Notes under the pieces: generated by a model | What the model was told of the DNA's origin: nothing | The model's input: the letters and a program-made list of their open reading frames with translations, nothing else | The model's database searches: none | In this document: piece after piece, positions 1-6,117 of the stretch | Layout: each line of letters starts with the position of its first letter | Position numbering within the stretch: position 1 is the first letter of the stretch | Program-made: the position numbers and the translations under genes | From: Flavobacteriales bacterium UBA3442 | GTDB lineage: Bacteria > Bacteroidota > Bacteroidia > Flavobacteriales > Schleiferiaceae | NCBI GenBank assembly: GCA_002378565.1 | Contig: DFSH01000078.1 | Coordinates: forward strand, 22,294-28,619 | Direction of reading: 5' to 3' | DNA length: 6,326 nucleotides

Positions 1-53
1 AGGCTCCTGCTGCTGACGCTGCAACCGAGGAGGCCACAAAAGACGCTGAATAA
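1..53 (+). CDS. rpsP: 30S ribosomal protein S16, C-terminal tail (partial)
   Basis: An open frame enters from the left edge and ends at TAA (51-53). The visible residues are APAADAATEEATKDAE. This is too short to identify by itself. The assignment rests on context: rimM starts 4 bp after the stop, and rpsP-rimM is a very common bacterial gene order. In addition, S16 proteins of Bacteroidota are known to carry a low-complexity tail rich in Ala, Glu and Lys beyond the conserved core, and this tail matches that composition. S16 is an early-assembling component of the small ribosomal subunit. The core of the protein lies outside the window, so the family call is inference from composition and neighbour, not from a domain seen here. 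Confidence 0.72.
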   Translation, partial: APAADAATEEATKDAE

Positions 54-57
54 ATCC

Positions 58-579
58 ATGACTGGACATTTCCAGCTTGGCACATTTCGCAAGACCCATG
101 GCTATGCCGGCGGTCTTGTTTTACCGATCAATTTCAAACATCCAACGCAATTCCATGCCTTGGATGTTTTGTTTTTAGAGGTAGCTGGTCAAGCTCTACC
201 CTACTTCATTGAGCAAATAAAAACCCTCAATGACACCGATCTATTGGTGCAAATCGAAGGCATCATTGATAGCCATGCAGCTCAAGCTTTTGTTGGACAA
301 ATGGTATACCTGCCTGTAGCATTGTTGCCCAATGATGAGAGTCTAGCCATGCAAGACCATGATTTGATTGGATTTCAAGTCCAGGATCCTTCATTGGAAG
401 ACTCGCTTGTTGTGATTGATGTCCTTGAGCGACGAATGCAGCCCTTGCTGTGCTTAGGTCACACAGATAAGGAACCACATATTTTCATCCCTTATGTCGA
501 TGCCTTCATCGATCGTGTTGAATTGGTAACAAAGACCATTCACCTGAAGGCGCCTTCAGAGCTGTACCAGCTGGACTGA
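58..579 (+). CDS. rimM: Ribosome maturation factor RimM
   Basis: This is a complete 173-residue protein, the normal length for RimM, a cytoplasmic factor that binds S19 and assists late maturation of the 30S head domain near the 3' end of 16S rRNA. The N-terminal RimM beta-barrel (about residues 5-87) opens with the family pattern LGTFRKTHGYAGGL (7-20). It closes with the usual helix and strand ending GQMVYLP (80-86). The C-terminal PRC-barrel half (about 98-171) contains DLIGFQV (102-108) and the conserved FIPYVDAFIDRV (143-154). The C-terminus reads APSELYQLD where many relatives have a PEGLL-like ending, so that part has diverged. The ATG at 58 lies 4 bp after the putative rpsP stop, which supports co-transcription and translational coupling. 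No Shine-Dalgarno sequence sits at normal distance. The 3' end converges on the next gene with a 10-bp gap. Confidence 0.93.
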   Translation: MTGHFQLGTFRKTHGYAGGLVLPINFKHPTQFHALDVLFLEVAGQALPYFIEQIKTLNDTDLLVQIEGIIDSHAAQAFVGQMVYLPVALLPNDESLAMQDHDLIGFQVQDPSLEDSLVVIDVLERRMQPLLCLGHTDKEPHIFIPYVDAFIDRVELVTKTIHLKAPSELYQLD

Positions 580-589
580 AACCCTAAGG

Positions 590-1933
590 TCAATCTTCAA
601 CATGGATCACTCGTTCATCAAAGCGCAGACCTTGTGTAGCTAGTCCAGCTAGGATGGGCTCATAGAGCTCTTTTTTCAATGGGAGAATGACGCCTCGCTG
701 GGACACTTTCCCTTTTGCCACTAGCTCAGTAGCAATCGCGACAGGGTAGCCAACAGTGAAAGCCATGGCTGTGTCATTGGAGCTTTTGCCCTTAACTACC
801 ATGGACGACTCCACACGTGATTGGACACCATCGATTGAATAGCCGATGCGATGGAGCATGATTAGCATGTCAACATCTTCGTCTGTCATGGTCCAAACCT
901 TTTTCAGGATATGTTCCAGAATTTGTGCAGGCGTCCCCCCTTCGAGTCCAACCAATTCATCTGACAACATACCTATCCATGTCAGCTGTTCAATGATTGG
1001 TGAGTCTTGAGGCACTTGCAAGTAATGCATCAGTTTGAGTTCAACACTGTCAGTGTTATGGTAGGCCAAGAAACTGTTCAAAAAAGACCTGTGGGTCATG
1101 ATTGAAACCTCTTCCATCTGGTAACTGTCATCTGTGGCTCCAATTTTCACAAACGTATCCCATGCCCGGCAAAAACCAGGTCGCCTGAATGTACCTCGGT
1201 ACATGGTGGGAATGCCTTGTAGGCCGTAAATGTCAATGTACTTCAACGAGTCCCTGTTGGCGTAGCCTTCAAAGCGACCGTAGCCTGGCACATCAACGAA
1301 TTCAGTTCGCCTGAACAACTTGTTGTATGGGATGTGCTTGTACTTGCCTTCTTGAATAAATTTCACCGAACCACCCGCGCCTGCAAGAACCACATTGCGT
1401 GGGTTCCAGGTGAATTTGTAATGCCAAGGGTTGTCTGGGCTTTCAGGCGCTAAAATGCCACCCGTGAAGCTCTCATAGGATAAAATGGTTGCACCTTTCT
1501 GCTTCAGGTCCTCCAAAATAGCCATGCTGGACATGTGGTCAATGCCAGGGTCGACACCCACTTCATTGATGAAACACAGATTTTTTTCCTTCACTTGCGC
1601 ATCCAGGGCCTTCATTTCCGGGCTTGCATAAGATGCCGTGACCATGTGCTTAGTATGCGTGATGCAAAGTTTAGCAATGGGTACATGCATGAAGGCAGGC
1701 AGCATGGAGACCACGATATCTGACCCTGCCACAATGCCATCACAAATACCCATATCACTAAGATCCATGACGTAAGACTTCACATTGTCATGCTTACCGA
1801 CTTTGCCGCTTAGCATGTCTGCGTTCATATCATAAACCCGCAGTGACCAAAGATTGGAATCTTCATGTCCTGCTAGGTAATCGATCAATGGCCCGCAGCT
1901 TCTACCTGCACCTAATATGGATATTATTGTCAT
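590..1933 (-). CDS. Saccharopine dehydrogenase-family oxidoreductase (LYS9-like)
   Basis: This 447-residue protein is a full-length single-function member of the saccharopine dehydrogenase (glutamate-forming) family. Those enzymes interconvert saccharopine with 2-aminoadipate semialdehyde plus glutamate, using NAD(P). The N-terminus is a Rossmann fold with the dinucleotide loop GAGRSCG (8-14) after a short hydrophobic strand. Next come VVSMLPAFMHVPIAKLCI (about 74-91) and the family block NEVGVDPGIDHM (123-134), a substrate-domain signature. FTWNPRNVVLAG (174-185) also matches LYS9-type enzymes. The reading frame extends one codon further to a TTG at 1936, but the ATG at 1933 is preferred because it places the Rossmann strand at the usual distance from the N-terminus. 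No lysine-ketoglutarate reductase domain is fused to it and none lies nearby, so whether it works in lysine breakdown or another opine-type reaction cannot be decided here. It is transcribed divergently from pckA. Confidence 0.85.
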   Translation of the reverse strand: MTIISILGAGRSCGPLIDYLAGHEDSNLWSLRVYDMNADMLSGKVGKHDNVKSYVMDLSDMGICDGIVAGSDIVVSMLPAFMHVPIAKLCITHTKHMVTASYASPEMKALDAQVKEKNLCFINEVGVDPGIDHMSSMAILEDLKQKGATILSYESFTGGILAPESPDNPWHYKFTWNPRNVVLAGAGGSVKFIQEGKYKHIPYNKLFRRTEFVDVPGYGRFEGYANRDSLKYIDIYGLQGIPTMYRGTFRRPGFCRAWDTFVKIGATDDSYQMEEVSIMTHRSFLNSFLAYHNTDSVELKLMHYLQVPQDSPIIEQLTWIGMLSDELVGLEGGTPAQILEHILKKVWTMTDEDVDMLIMLHRIGYSIDGVQSRVESSMVVKGKSSNDTAMAFTVGYPVAIATELVAKGKVSQRGVILPLKKELYEPILAGLATQGLRFDERVIHVED

Positions 1934-1964
1934 CAAAACTTGTTGAAAAGTGAAATCATTGGGG

Positions 1965-1995
1965 TTTTCCGATTAACGAAGGTATTCTACATTTG
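1965..1995 (+). promoter_or_regulatory. Predicted Bacteroidota-type promoter of pckA
   Basis: TACATTTG at 1988-1995 is an exact match to TAnnTTTG, the -7 box used by the primary sigma factor of Bacteroidota. The -33 region is weak: TTTT at 1965-1968 lies 19 bp upstream, where TTTG would be expected, and the nearest TTG (1959-1961) is 26 bp away, a little too far. A start site a few bases past the box would fall around 1999-2002, leaving a leader of only 6-9 nt before the ATG at 2008. If translation starts at the second in-frame ATG (2026), the leader would be about 25 nt. Confidence 0.55.
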
Positions 1996-2007
1996 CTATA
2001 CCCTTGA

Positions 2008-3615
2008 ATGAATACTTTTCAGCTTATGAACACCCCTGTTGATTCAACGACACACAAAGCCATTGCGGGGCTTGTTGCTAAATCTATCAACCACCAACTC
2101 CATCCGGACAAACTGATTGACCTCACTGTCGCAGCTGGAAGAGGCCGTCTCACTGACAATGGCACCCTAGCCATTGTTACAGGTAAATTCACGGGACGAT
2201 CCCCAAAAGACCGCTTCATCGTGAATGAGGCGGAAACCGTCGACTTGGTAGATTGGGGCAGCATCAATGAGGGCTTCTCTTATGCTGACTACACGTCTCT
2301 CAAAACCAAGCTGCTTAACTACCTTGGTGACAAAGATGTATTCACCAGGCATGCATTTGCCGGGGCTTCAAAAACCCATCGATTTGGTGTAACAGTCATC
2401 AATGAATTCCCAGAACACAACCTGTTTGCTTACAACATGTTCATTCGTCCCAGCGAGGATGAGTTGATCAACTTCAAGACAGACTGGCAAGTCATTCAAG
2501 CCCCCGGATTCCTTGCTGACCCTAAGGCTGACGGAACCAGACAAGGCAATTTTGCCATTTTGTGTTTTTCTGAACAAACCATCATCATTGGCGGAACTGG
2601 CTACACAGGCGAAATAAAAAAGGGCATCTTTTCTGCCCTGAACTTCATTTTACCAACAGCCCACGCCACCTTACCTATGCACTGTTCTGCTAACGTTGGC
2701 GACGAGGGTGATTGTGCTTTGTTTTTTGGTCTTTCCGGCACAGGCAAGACCACATTGAGCGCTGACCCAAACCGGAATCTCATTGGCGATGATGAGCATG
2801 GATGGACTGCTGATGGCGAGGTCTTCAATTTTGAAGGCGGCTGTTATGCTAAAGTCATTGATCTCAGCGAATCCAAGGAGCCAGATATCTGGAACGCAAT
2901 CAAGCCTTGCGCTATATTGGAAAACATAGTGATGGATGCTGATGGCAAACCCAACTACGCTGATGCCAGCATCACACAAAACACACGCGTCAGTTACCCC
3001 ATTCATCACATTGATCGCATTGCGCCGGGCGGAACTGGACCTTCACCCAAAAATATCTTCTTCTTGACGGCAGATGCTTATGGTGTACTCCCGCCAATCA
3101 GCAAGCTCACGGAAGCTCAAGCAGCTTACCACTTCATCTCTGGCTACACCGCAAAAGTTGCTGGCACAGAAGAGGGTATCACAGAACCCGTTGCAGCCTT
3201 CTCCGCTTGCTTTGGCGCACCATTCATGCCACTGCACCCAGGTGCCTACGCAGAAATGTTGATGGAGAAGTCTCAAGACGTCAATGTCTGGCTAATCAAT
3301 ACCGGTTGGGTAGGCGGTGCATACGGAACCGGCTCCAGGATTAAACTTAAATACACCCGGGCCATGATTCAAGCAGCACTCACTGGTGAACTTGATGACG
3401 CTGAAACAATCCAAGACAAGGTATTTGGTCTTCATCGCATTGCGAGTTGCCCTAATGTCCCAGACCACATTCTCAATCCAAGGGATTCTTGGGCAAATGT
3501 GGCGGCTTATGACATACAAGCTGACATGCTTGCCGGTAAATTCAATGCCAACTTCAAGGCATATGAAGCAGGTTGCTCCGACGACATCCTTTCTGGCAGC
3601 CCTTTGAAGGCTTGA
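2008..3615 (+). CDS. pckA: Phosphoenolpyruvate carboxykinase (ATP)
   Basis: This complete 535-residue enzyme has the usual length for the ATP-dependent family. It decarboxylates and phosphorylates oxaloacetate to PEP, the entry step of gluconeogenesis, and in some anaerobes runs in the opposite, CO2-fixing direction. The substrate-binding FTGRSPKDRF (61-70) holds the conserved Arg (R64). GEIKKGIFS (201-209) supplies the metal-binding Lys. MHCSANVGDEGD (224-235) supplies the metal-binding His (H225). GLSGTGKTTL (241-250) is the kinase P-loop, LIGDDEHGW (258-266) carries the metal-binding Asp pair, and NTRVSYPI (325-332) carries another active-site Arg. All catalytic positions known from the E. 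coli enzyme are present, so it should be active. The first ATG is used here, but Met7 (ATG at 2026) is a realistic alternative start. No Shine-Dalgarno sequence is visible. The gene is monocistronic, between a divergent and a convergent neighbour. Confidence 0.97.
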   Translation: MNTFQLMNTPVDSTTHKAIAGLVAKSINHQLHPDKLIDLTVAAGRGRLTDNGTLAIVTGKFTGRSPKDRFIVNEAETVDLVDWGSINEGFSYADYTSLKTKLLNYLGDKDVFTRHAFAGASKTHRFGVTVINEFPEHNLFAYNMFIRPSEDELINFKTDWQVIQAPGFLADPKADGTRQGNFAILCFSEQTIIIGGTGYTGEIKKGIFSALNFILPTAHATLPMHCSANVGDEGDCALFFGLSGTGKTTLSADPNRNLIGDDEHGWTADGEVFNFEGGCYAKVIDLSESKEPDIWNAIKPCAILENIVMDADGKPNYADASITQNTRVSYPIHHIDRIAPGGTGPSPKNIFFLTADAYGVLPPISKLTEAQAAYHFISGYTAKVAGTEEGITEPVAAFSACFGAPFMPLHPGAYAEMLMEKSQDVNVWLINTGWVGGAYGTGSRIKLKYTRAMIQAALTGELDDAETIQDKVFGLHRIASCPNVPDHILNPRDSWANVAAYDIQADMLAGKFNANFKAYEAGCSDDILSGSPLKA

Positions 3616-3625
3616 TTAGATTCAG

Positions 3626-3640
3626 TAAGCTTTTTGCTTA
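3626..3640. repeat. Short inverted repeat between pckA and phoH, possible weak terminator
   Basis: TAAGC-TTTTT-GCTTA forms a perfect 5-bp stem with a 5-base loop in the 41-bp gap between the convergent stops of pckA (3615) and the PIN-PhoH gene (3657). On the plus strand the stem is followed by A residues. On the minus strand it is preceded by T residues and followed by mixed sequence. Neither direction therefore has the U-tract of a standard intrinsic terminator. It is the only hairpin-like element in the gap. A termination role is a guess from position. Confidence 0.25.
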
Positions 3641-3656
3641 AAAAACAAGGCGCCCA

Positions 3657-5015
3657 TCAAAGGCGATCATTGGCTAAGTTGGCTAGCTTAGAGCGTTCAC
3701 CACGAACCAAATTCATGTGAGCATACAGGGGTTGCCCCTTGAGCTTATCTACAAGGTATGACAGCCCATTGGACTGTTCATCCAGGTAGGGTGTGTCGAT
3801 TTGATTAACATCACCGGTAAAGATGAATTTTGCATTCTCTCCTGCCCGAGTGATGATGGTCTTCACCTCGTGGGGCGTTAGGTTTTGCGCCTCATCCACA
3901 ATAAAAATCACATTGGACAAGGATCGGCCACGGATGTATGCCAAAGGGGTTACCAGGATTTTCTCATTGGCAACCATGTCATCAATCTGCTTGAATGAGC
4001 GATCTCGTTCGTTGAATTGATTCTTGATGAACTTCAAGTTATCCCATAAGGGCTGCATGTAAGGGTTCACCTTTTGCTCTGCGTCACCCGGCAAAAAGCC
4101 AATGTCTCGATTAGACAATGGCACAATGGGCCGTGCAAGGTATATCTGTTTGAAATCTCTACGTTGTTCCAAAGAACCCGCTAAGGCCAACAATGTCTTC
4201 CCTGTGCCCGCAACACCCGTTAGTGTGATCAACTTGATGTCAGGGTGCATGATGGCGTGAAAAGCAAAGGTTTGTTCTGCATTCCGAGGCTTGATGCCAT
4301 AGTAGGGCATCTTTTCAACCAGCTCCATGGTTTGGCTTTCGCCATGGTAAAATGCCAAACAAGAACTTCTCGCAGTTTTAAGGATGTAAAACAAATTGTT
4401 TGCCAGCTGAAGCTTAGCCACAGCCTTATTTTCCGGATCCATGTGTAAGCGTTTTTTCACATACAGGGTTTCCAGCATTTTTGCGGGAAATTGCTCCAAC
4501 ACAGTCTTTCCAGAGAAGGCTGAATCCATGTCCTTAACCTTGCCAGTGAGGTAGTCATCTGCATTGACATTCAAAGCTTTCGCCTTCAACCGAAGGTTGA
4601 TGTCCTTGGTGACAAGGACAACCTCAGCATCGGGCAATTCTTCTTGGAGAAAGAGGGCAGCATTGATGATTTTATGGTCGTTCTTTCCTTTGCCGTAAAT
4701 CGCTGTGGCATCAACATTCAAGCCTGGCGTATCCATGATGACCTTGAATTTACCCCTGGTGGGACCATTCAATGAAATCCATTCGGTTAAGGGTTTCTCG
4801 TGAGCCTTCTTGTCCAGCATGCGAATGAATTCTCTGGCTTCAAAGTTCTTGGTGTCACTGCCCTTCTTGAATTCATCCAATTCCTCTAGCACCGTGATGG
4901 GAATGGCCACATCGTGTTCATCAAAATGCATGATAGCTGCATGATCATAGAGGATCACAGAGGTATCTAAAACAAATATTTTTCGTGTGGGTGCGTTTGC
5001 CTGCTTCTTTGACAT
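3657..5015 (-). CDS. PIN domain-PhoH family ATPase (PhoH2/YlaK type)
   Basis: This is a complete 452-residue protein with two fused domains. Residues about 12-155 form a PIN-type nuclease fold. Its acidic residues sit in the expected blocks: D17 in FVLDTSVIL, E44/E45 in VLEELDEFK, D113 in KNDHKIINAAL and D138 in LVTKDINLRLKA. This suggests an intact metal-dependent RNase centre. Residues about 240-445 form the PhoH P-loop ATPase, with Walker A GVAGTGKT (267-274), Walker B VIFIVDEAQ (369-377) and the following FTGDVNQID (399-407). Characterised PIN-PhoH proteins (mycobacterial PhoH2) combine ATP-dependent RNA unwinding with RNA cleavage, so a cytoplasmic role in RNA processing or decay is likely. 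The RNA target is unknown. The family is often named for phosphate-starvation-inducible PhoH, but nothing here shows phosphate control. The start ATG (5015-5013) directly precedes MSKKQANAPT, a short unstructured lead-in. No antitoxin-like small gene adjoins it. Confidence 0.93.
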   Translation of the reverse strand: MSKKQANAPTRKIFVLDTSVILYDHAAIMHFDEHDVAIPITVLEELDEFKKGSDTKNFEAREFIRMLDKKAHEKPLTEWISLNGPTRGKFKVIMDTPGLNVDATAIYGKGKNDHKIINAALFLQEELPDAEVVLVTKDINLRLKAKALNVNADDYLTGKVKDMDSAFSGKTVLEQFPAKMLETLYVKKRLHMDPENKAVAKLQLANNLFYILKTARSSCLAFYHGESQTMELVEKMPYYGIKPRNAEQTFAFHAIMHPDIKLITLTGVAGTGKTLLALAGSLEQRRDFKQIYLARPIVPLSNRDIGFLPGDAEQKVNPYMQPLWDNLKFIKNQFNERDRSFKQIDDMVANEKILVTPLAYIRGRSLSNVIFIVDEAQNLTPHEVKTIITRAGENAKFIFTGDVNQIDTPYLDEQSNGLSYLVDKLKGQPLYAHMNLVRGERSKLANLANDRL

Positions 5016-5037
5016 AGGTAACTATTGATGTCATGAA

Positions 5038-5065
5038 GTTATAAACTCCAACAGCTATTCAACAA
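5038..5065 (-). promoter_or_regulatory. Possible promoter of the PIN-PhoH gene
   Basis: Read on the minus strand, TTGTTG (5065-5060) is followed after 16 bp by TATAAC (5043-5038). The second box is 5 of 6 to the general bacterial -10 sequence and lies 22 bp before the ATG. It does not match the TAnnTTTG box expected in this phylum, and no good TAnnTTTG was found upstream of this gene. It is therefore listed only as the best candidate. Confidence 0.22.
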
Positions 5066-5260
5066 AGCAACGCTGACACTTATACACAATCCTTGGTGGG
5101 GAACTAAGCTTAGGAATGAACGACTCAAAGGCAAAGGATGGCTCAGCAGCAACAAATTAGCTGACAGCTTAGCACACATCTCATGAGCCTTGCACTCCTC
5201 AGTTGAGGGGCCGCGTAAAACTTTGAGAAAATTTGATGGAAATACTGAACTGATCCGCCT

Positions 5261-5268
5261 TAATTTCG
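5261..5268 (+). promoter_or_regulatory. Possible -7 box upstream of the 171-aa membrane protein gene
   Basis: TAATTTCG matches TAnnTTTG at five of six fixed positions. A TTTG at 5232-5235 lies upstream, but the 25-bp spacing is longer than the usual roughly 17-23 bp. The box ends 4 bp before the ATG at 5273, so use of it would give an essentially leaderless mRNA. The call is weak. Confidence 0.25.
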
Positions 5269-5272
5269 CAGC

Positions 5273-5788
5273 ATGTTAAGAAAATACCTCAGATTGAGCA
5301 TTGGCATCCTTGTTATTGCAACTGCCGTATGGCAATTCACCGCAGGCGAATTAGGCAATGGCCTATTCTTGCTGTTCATGAGCCTCTTCCCTATCCTCTT
5401 TCATTTCCGCAATGAACGAATCCTCATAGGCCTTTGGCATATGCGCAAGCAGGATATGGTGAAATTGGGCATCCAATTGGACGCTATTAAGTACCCTGAG
5501 CAAACCTTGATCAAGGGGCAATTGGCCTACTACTATTTCCTAAGAGGCTTGATGTTGTCTCAGACTGAATTGAAACAAAGTGAACGGTTCATGCGCAAAG
5601 CCCTCTCCACTGGCCTTCGAATGAAGCAGGATCAAGCCCTGGCTAAAATGCAGCTTGCTGCCATGGCAATGACCAAGCGCCGAAAACGCGAAGCACAAAA
5701 CCTGCTTACCGAAGCTAAAAAGCTTGATAGCAAAGGCGTGCTCGCAGATCAATTGAAGATGCTTAAGCAGCAAATGAAGCGCTTTTAA
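5273..5788 (+). CDS. Uncharacterised membrane-anchored protein with helical TPR-like tail
   Basis: I do not recognise a named family with an established function for this 171-residue protein. The N-terminus has two hydrophobic stretches, about residues 8-22 and 28-45, separated by the short polar turn TAGELGNG (23-30). This predicts a helical hairpin in the cytoplasmic membrane. The positive residues before the first segment (MLRKYLR) and after the second (FRNER) suggest that both ends face the cytoplasm. Residues about 55-165 are strongly helical and basic. Spacing of Ala, Tyr and Leu resembles degenerate tetratricopeptide repeats, for example KGQLAYYYFLRGLMLSQTEL (81-100), then ERFMRKAL and NLLTEAKKLD. 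The C-terminus is a Lys/Met-rich helix ending KQQMKRF. Similar small proteins seem common in Bacteroidota as hypothetical proteins, which is recollection and not tested here. Such a tail would fit a membrane-tethered scaffold. The gene converges on yajC with a 23-bp gap. Confidence 0.78.
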   Translation: MLRKYLRLSIGILVIATAVWQFTAGELGNGLFLLFMSLFPILFHFRNERILIGLWHMRKQDMVKLGIQLDAIKYPEQTLIKGQLAYYYFLRGLMLSQTELKQSERFMRKALSTGLRMKQDQALAKMQLAAMAMTKRRKREAQNLLTEAKKLDSKGVLADQLKMLKQQMKRF

Positions 5789-5792
5789 AAGC
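5781..5792. repeat. Palindrome over the stop codon of the 171-aa membrane protein gene
   Basis: GCTTTTAAAAGC is a perfect 12-bp palindrome that contains the TAA stop at 5786-5788. A nearby AAAAG/CTTTT pairing across 5787-5809 is also possible. Neither makes a GC-rich stem followed by a T-run, so a terminator role is not supported beyond position between convergent genes. Confidence 0.3.
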
Positions 5793-5811
5793 CTCCATTC
5801 TCCACTTTTTG

Positions 5812-6117
5812 TTAGGACTTGTTCTCAGGGTAAGCCTTCTGGCTCATCTCCTTGGAAATAGCACTGCGCTCAAAGCGCAGGCGTGAGTTTTCACTCTCAA
5901 CAACCACTGTCTGGTCAATTAGGTTAATGATTTTCCCATGGATGCCGCTGGTTGTAACCACCTTCATCCCCTTGCTAAGTGTCTCCCTGTATTTGGCTTC
6001 TAGCTTCTGACGCTTCATCTGAGGGCGAAGGAAGAAGAAATACATCACGGCCAGTACGGCCAATAGAGGAAGGAATCCAGCGAGTCCGCCGCCAGGGTCT
6101 GTTTGTAAGAACATCAT
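5812..6117 (-). CDS. yajC: Preprotein translocase subunit YajC
   Basis: This complete 101-residue protein has the usual length for YajC, a small inner-membrane protein that associates with SecDF and the SecYEG channel during protein export. After a short Gly-rich N-terminus there is one membrane helix (about 12-30). It ends in the family signature YFFFLRPQMKRQK (26-38), where the helix meets a basic cytoplasmic stretch. The small soluble domain follows with LSKGMKVVTTSGIHGKI (47-63), matching the conserved KGD-VVTxGGIxGKI pattern, then VVVESENSRLRFERSAI (71-87). The start is the first of two tandem ATG codons (6117-6115). The first ATG shares bases with the upstream stop as ATGA, which favours it as the coupled start. 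The gene follows the DUF1573 gene in one operon, an arrangement seen across Bacteroidota. Confidence 0.95.
   Translation of the reverse strand: MMFLQTDPGGGLAGFLPLLAVLAVMYFFFLRPQMKRQKLEAKYRETLSKGMKVVTTSGIHGKIINLIDQTVVVESENSRLRFERSAISKEMSQKAYPENKS

Larger units (their letters stand above)
5016..5272. other. Divergent intergenic region without a recognisable gene
   Basis: These 257 bp separate the PIN-PhoH gene (-) and the 171-aa membrane protein gene (+). I found no tRNA-like cloverleaf or TpsiC motif, no riboswitch core that I recognise, and no convincing small coding region on either strand. Visible structure is limited. CTAAGCTTAG (5104-5113) is a perfect 10-bp palindrome. Its arm AGCTTAG recurs at 5166-5172. 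CTCCTC-agtt-GAGGGG (5195-5210) can form a 6-bp hairpin including one G-T pair. The region most likely carries the two divergent promoters. Confidence 0.6.

Noticed and set aside
28..33. AGGAGG resembling a Shine-Dalgarno sequence for rimM
   Set aside because: It lies 24 nt before the ATG at 58, far beyond working distance, and is explained by the Glu-Glu codons of the upstream reading frame.
263..478. A 71-codon open frame on the minus strand inside rimM
   Set aside because: It is antisense to an intact rimM and has no recognisable motif or promoter.
1934..1936. TTG as an alternative start of the saccharopine dehydrogenase gene
   Set aside because: It is directly followed by ATG in frame. 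ATG is the stronger start and the extra residue adds nothing to the fold.
2671..3009. A 112-codon open frame on the minus strand inside pckA
   Set aside because: It lies entirely antisense to a highly conserved part of pckA (P-loop and metal-binding region) and shows no recognisable domain. It is an out-of-frame shadow.
3649..3654. GGCGCC palindrome between pckA and phoH
   Set aside because: Six bases with no loop cannot form a stable hairpin. Such palindromes are frequent by chance.
5016..5272. Search for a tRNA, small RNA or riboswitch in the largest intergenic region
   Set aside because: There is no TpsiC-like GGTTCGA core, no CCA-ended acceptor stem and no riboswitch core that I recognise, only short palindromes.
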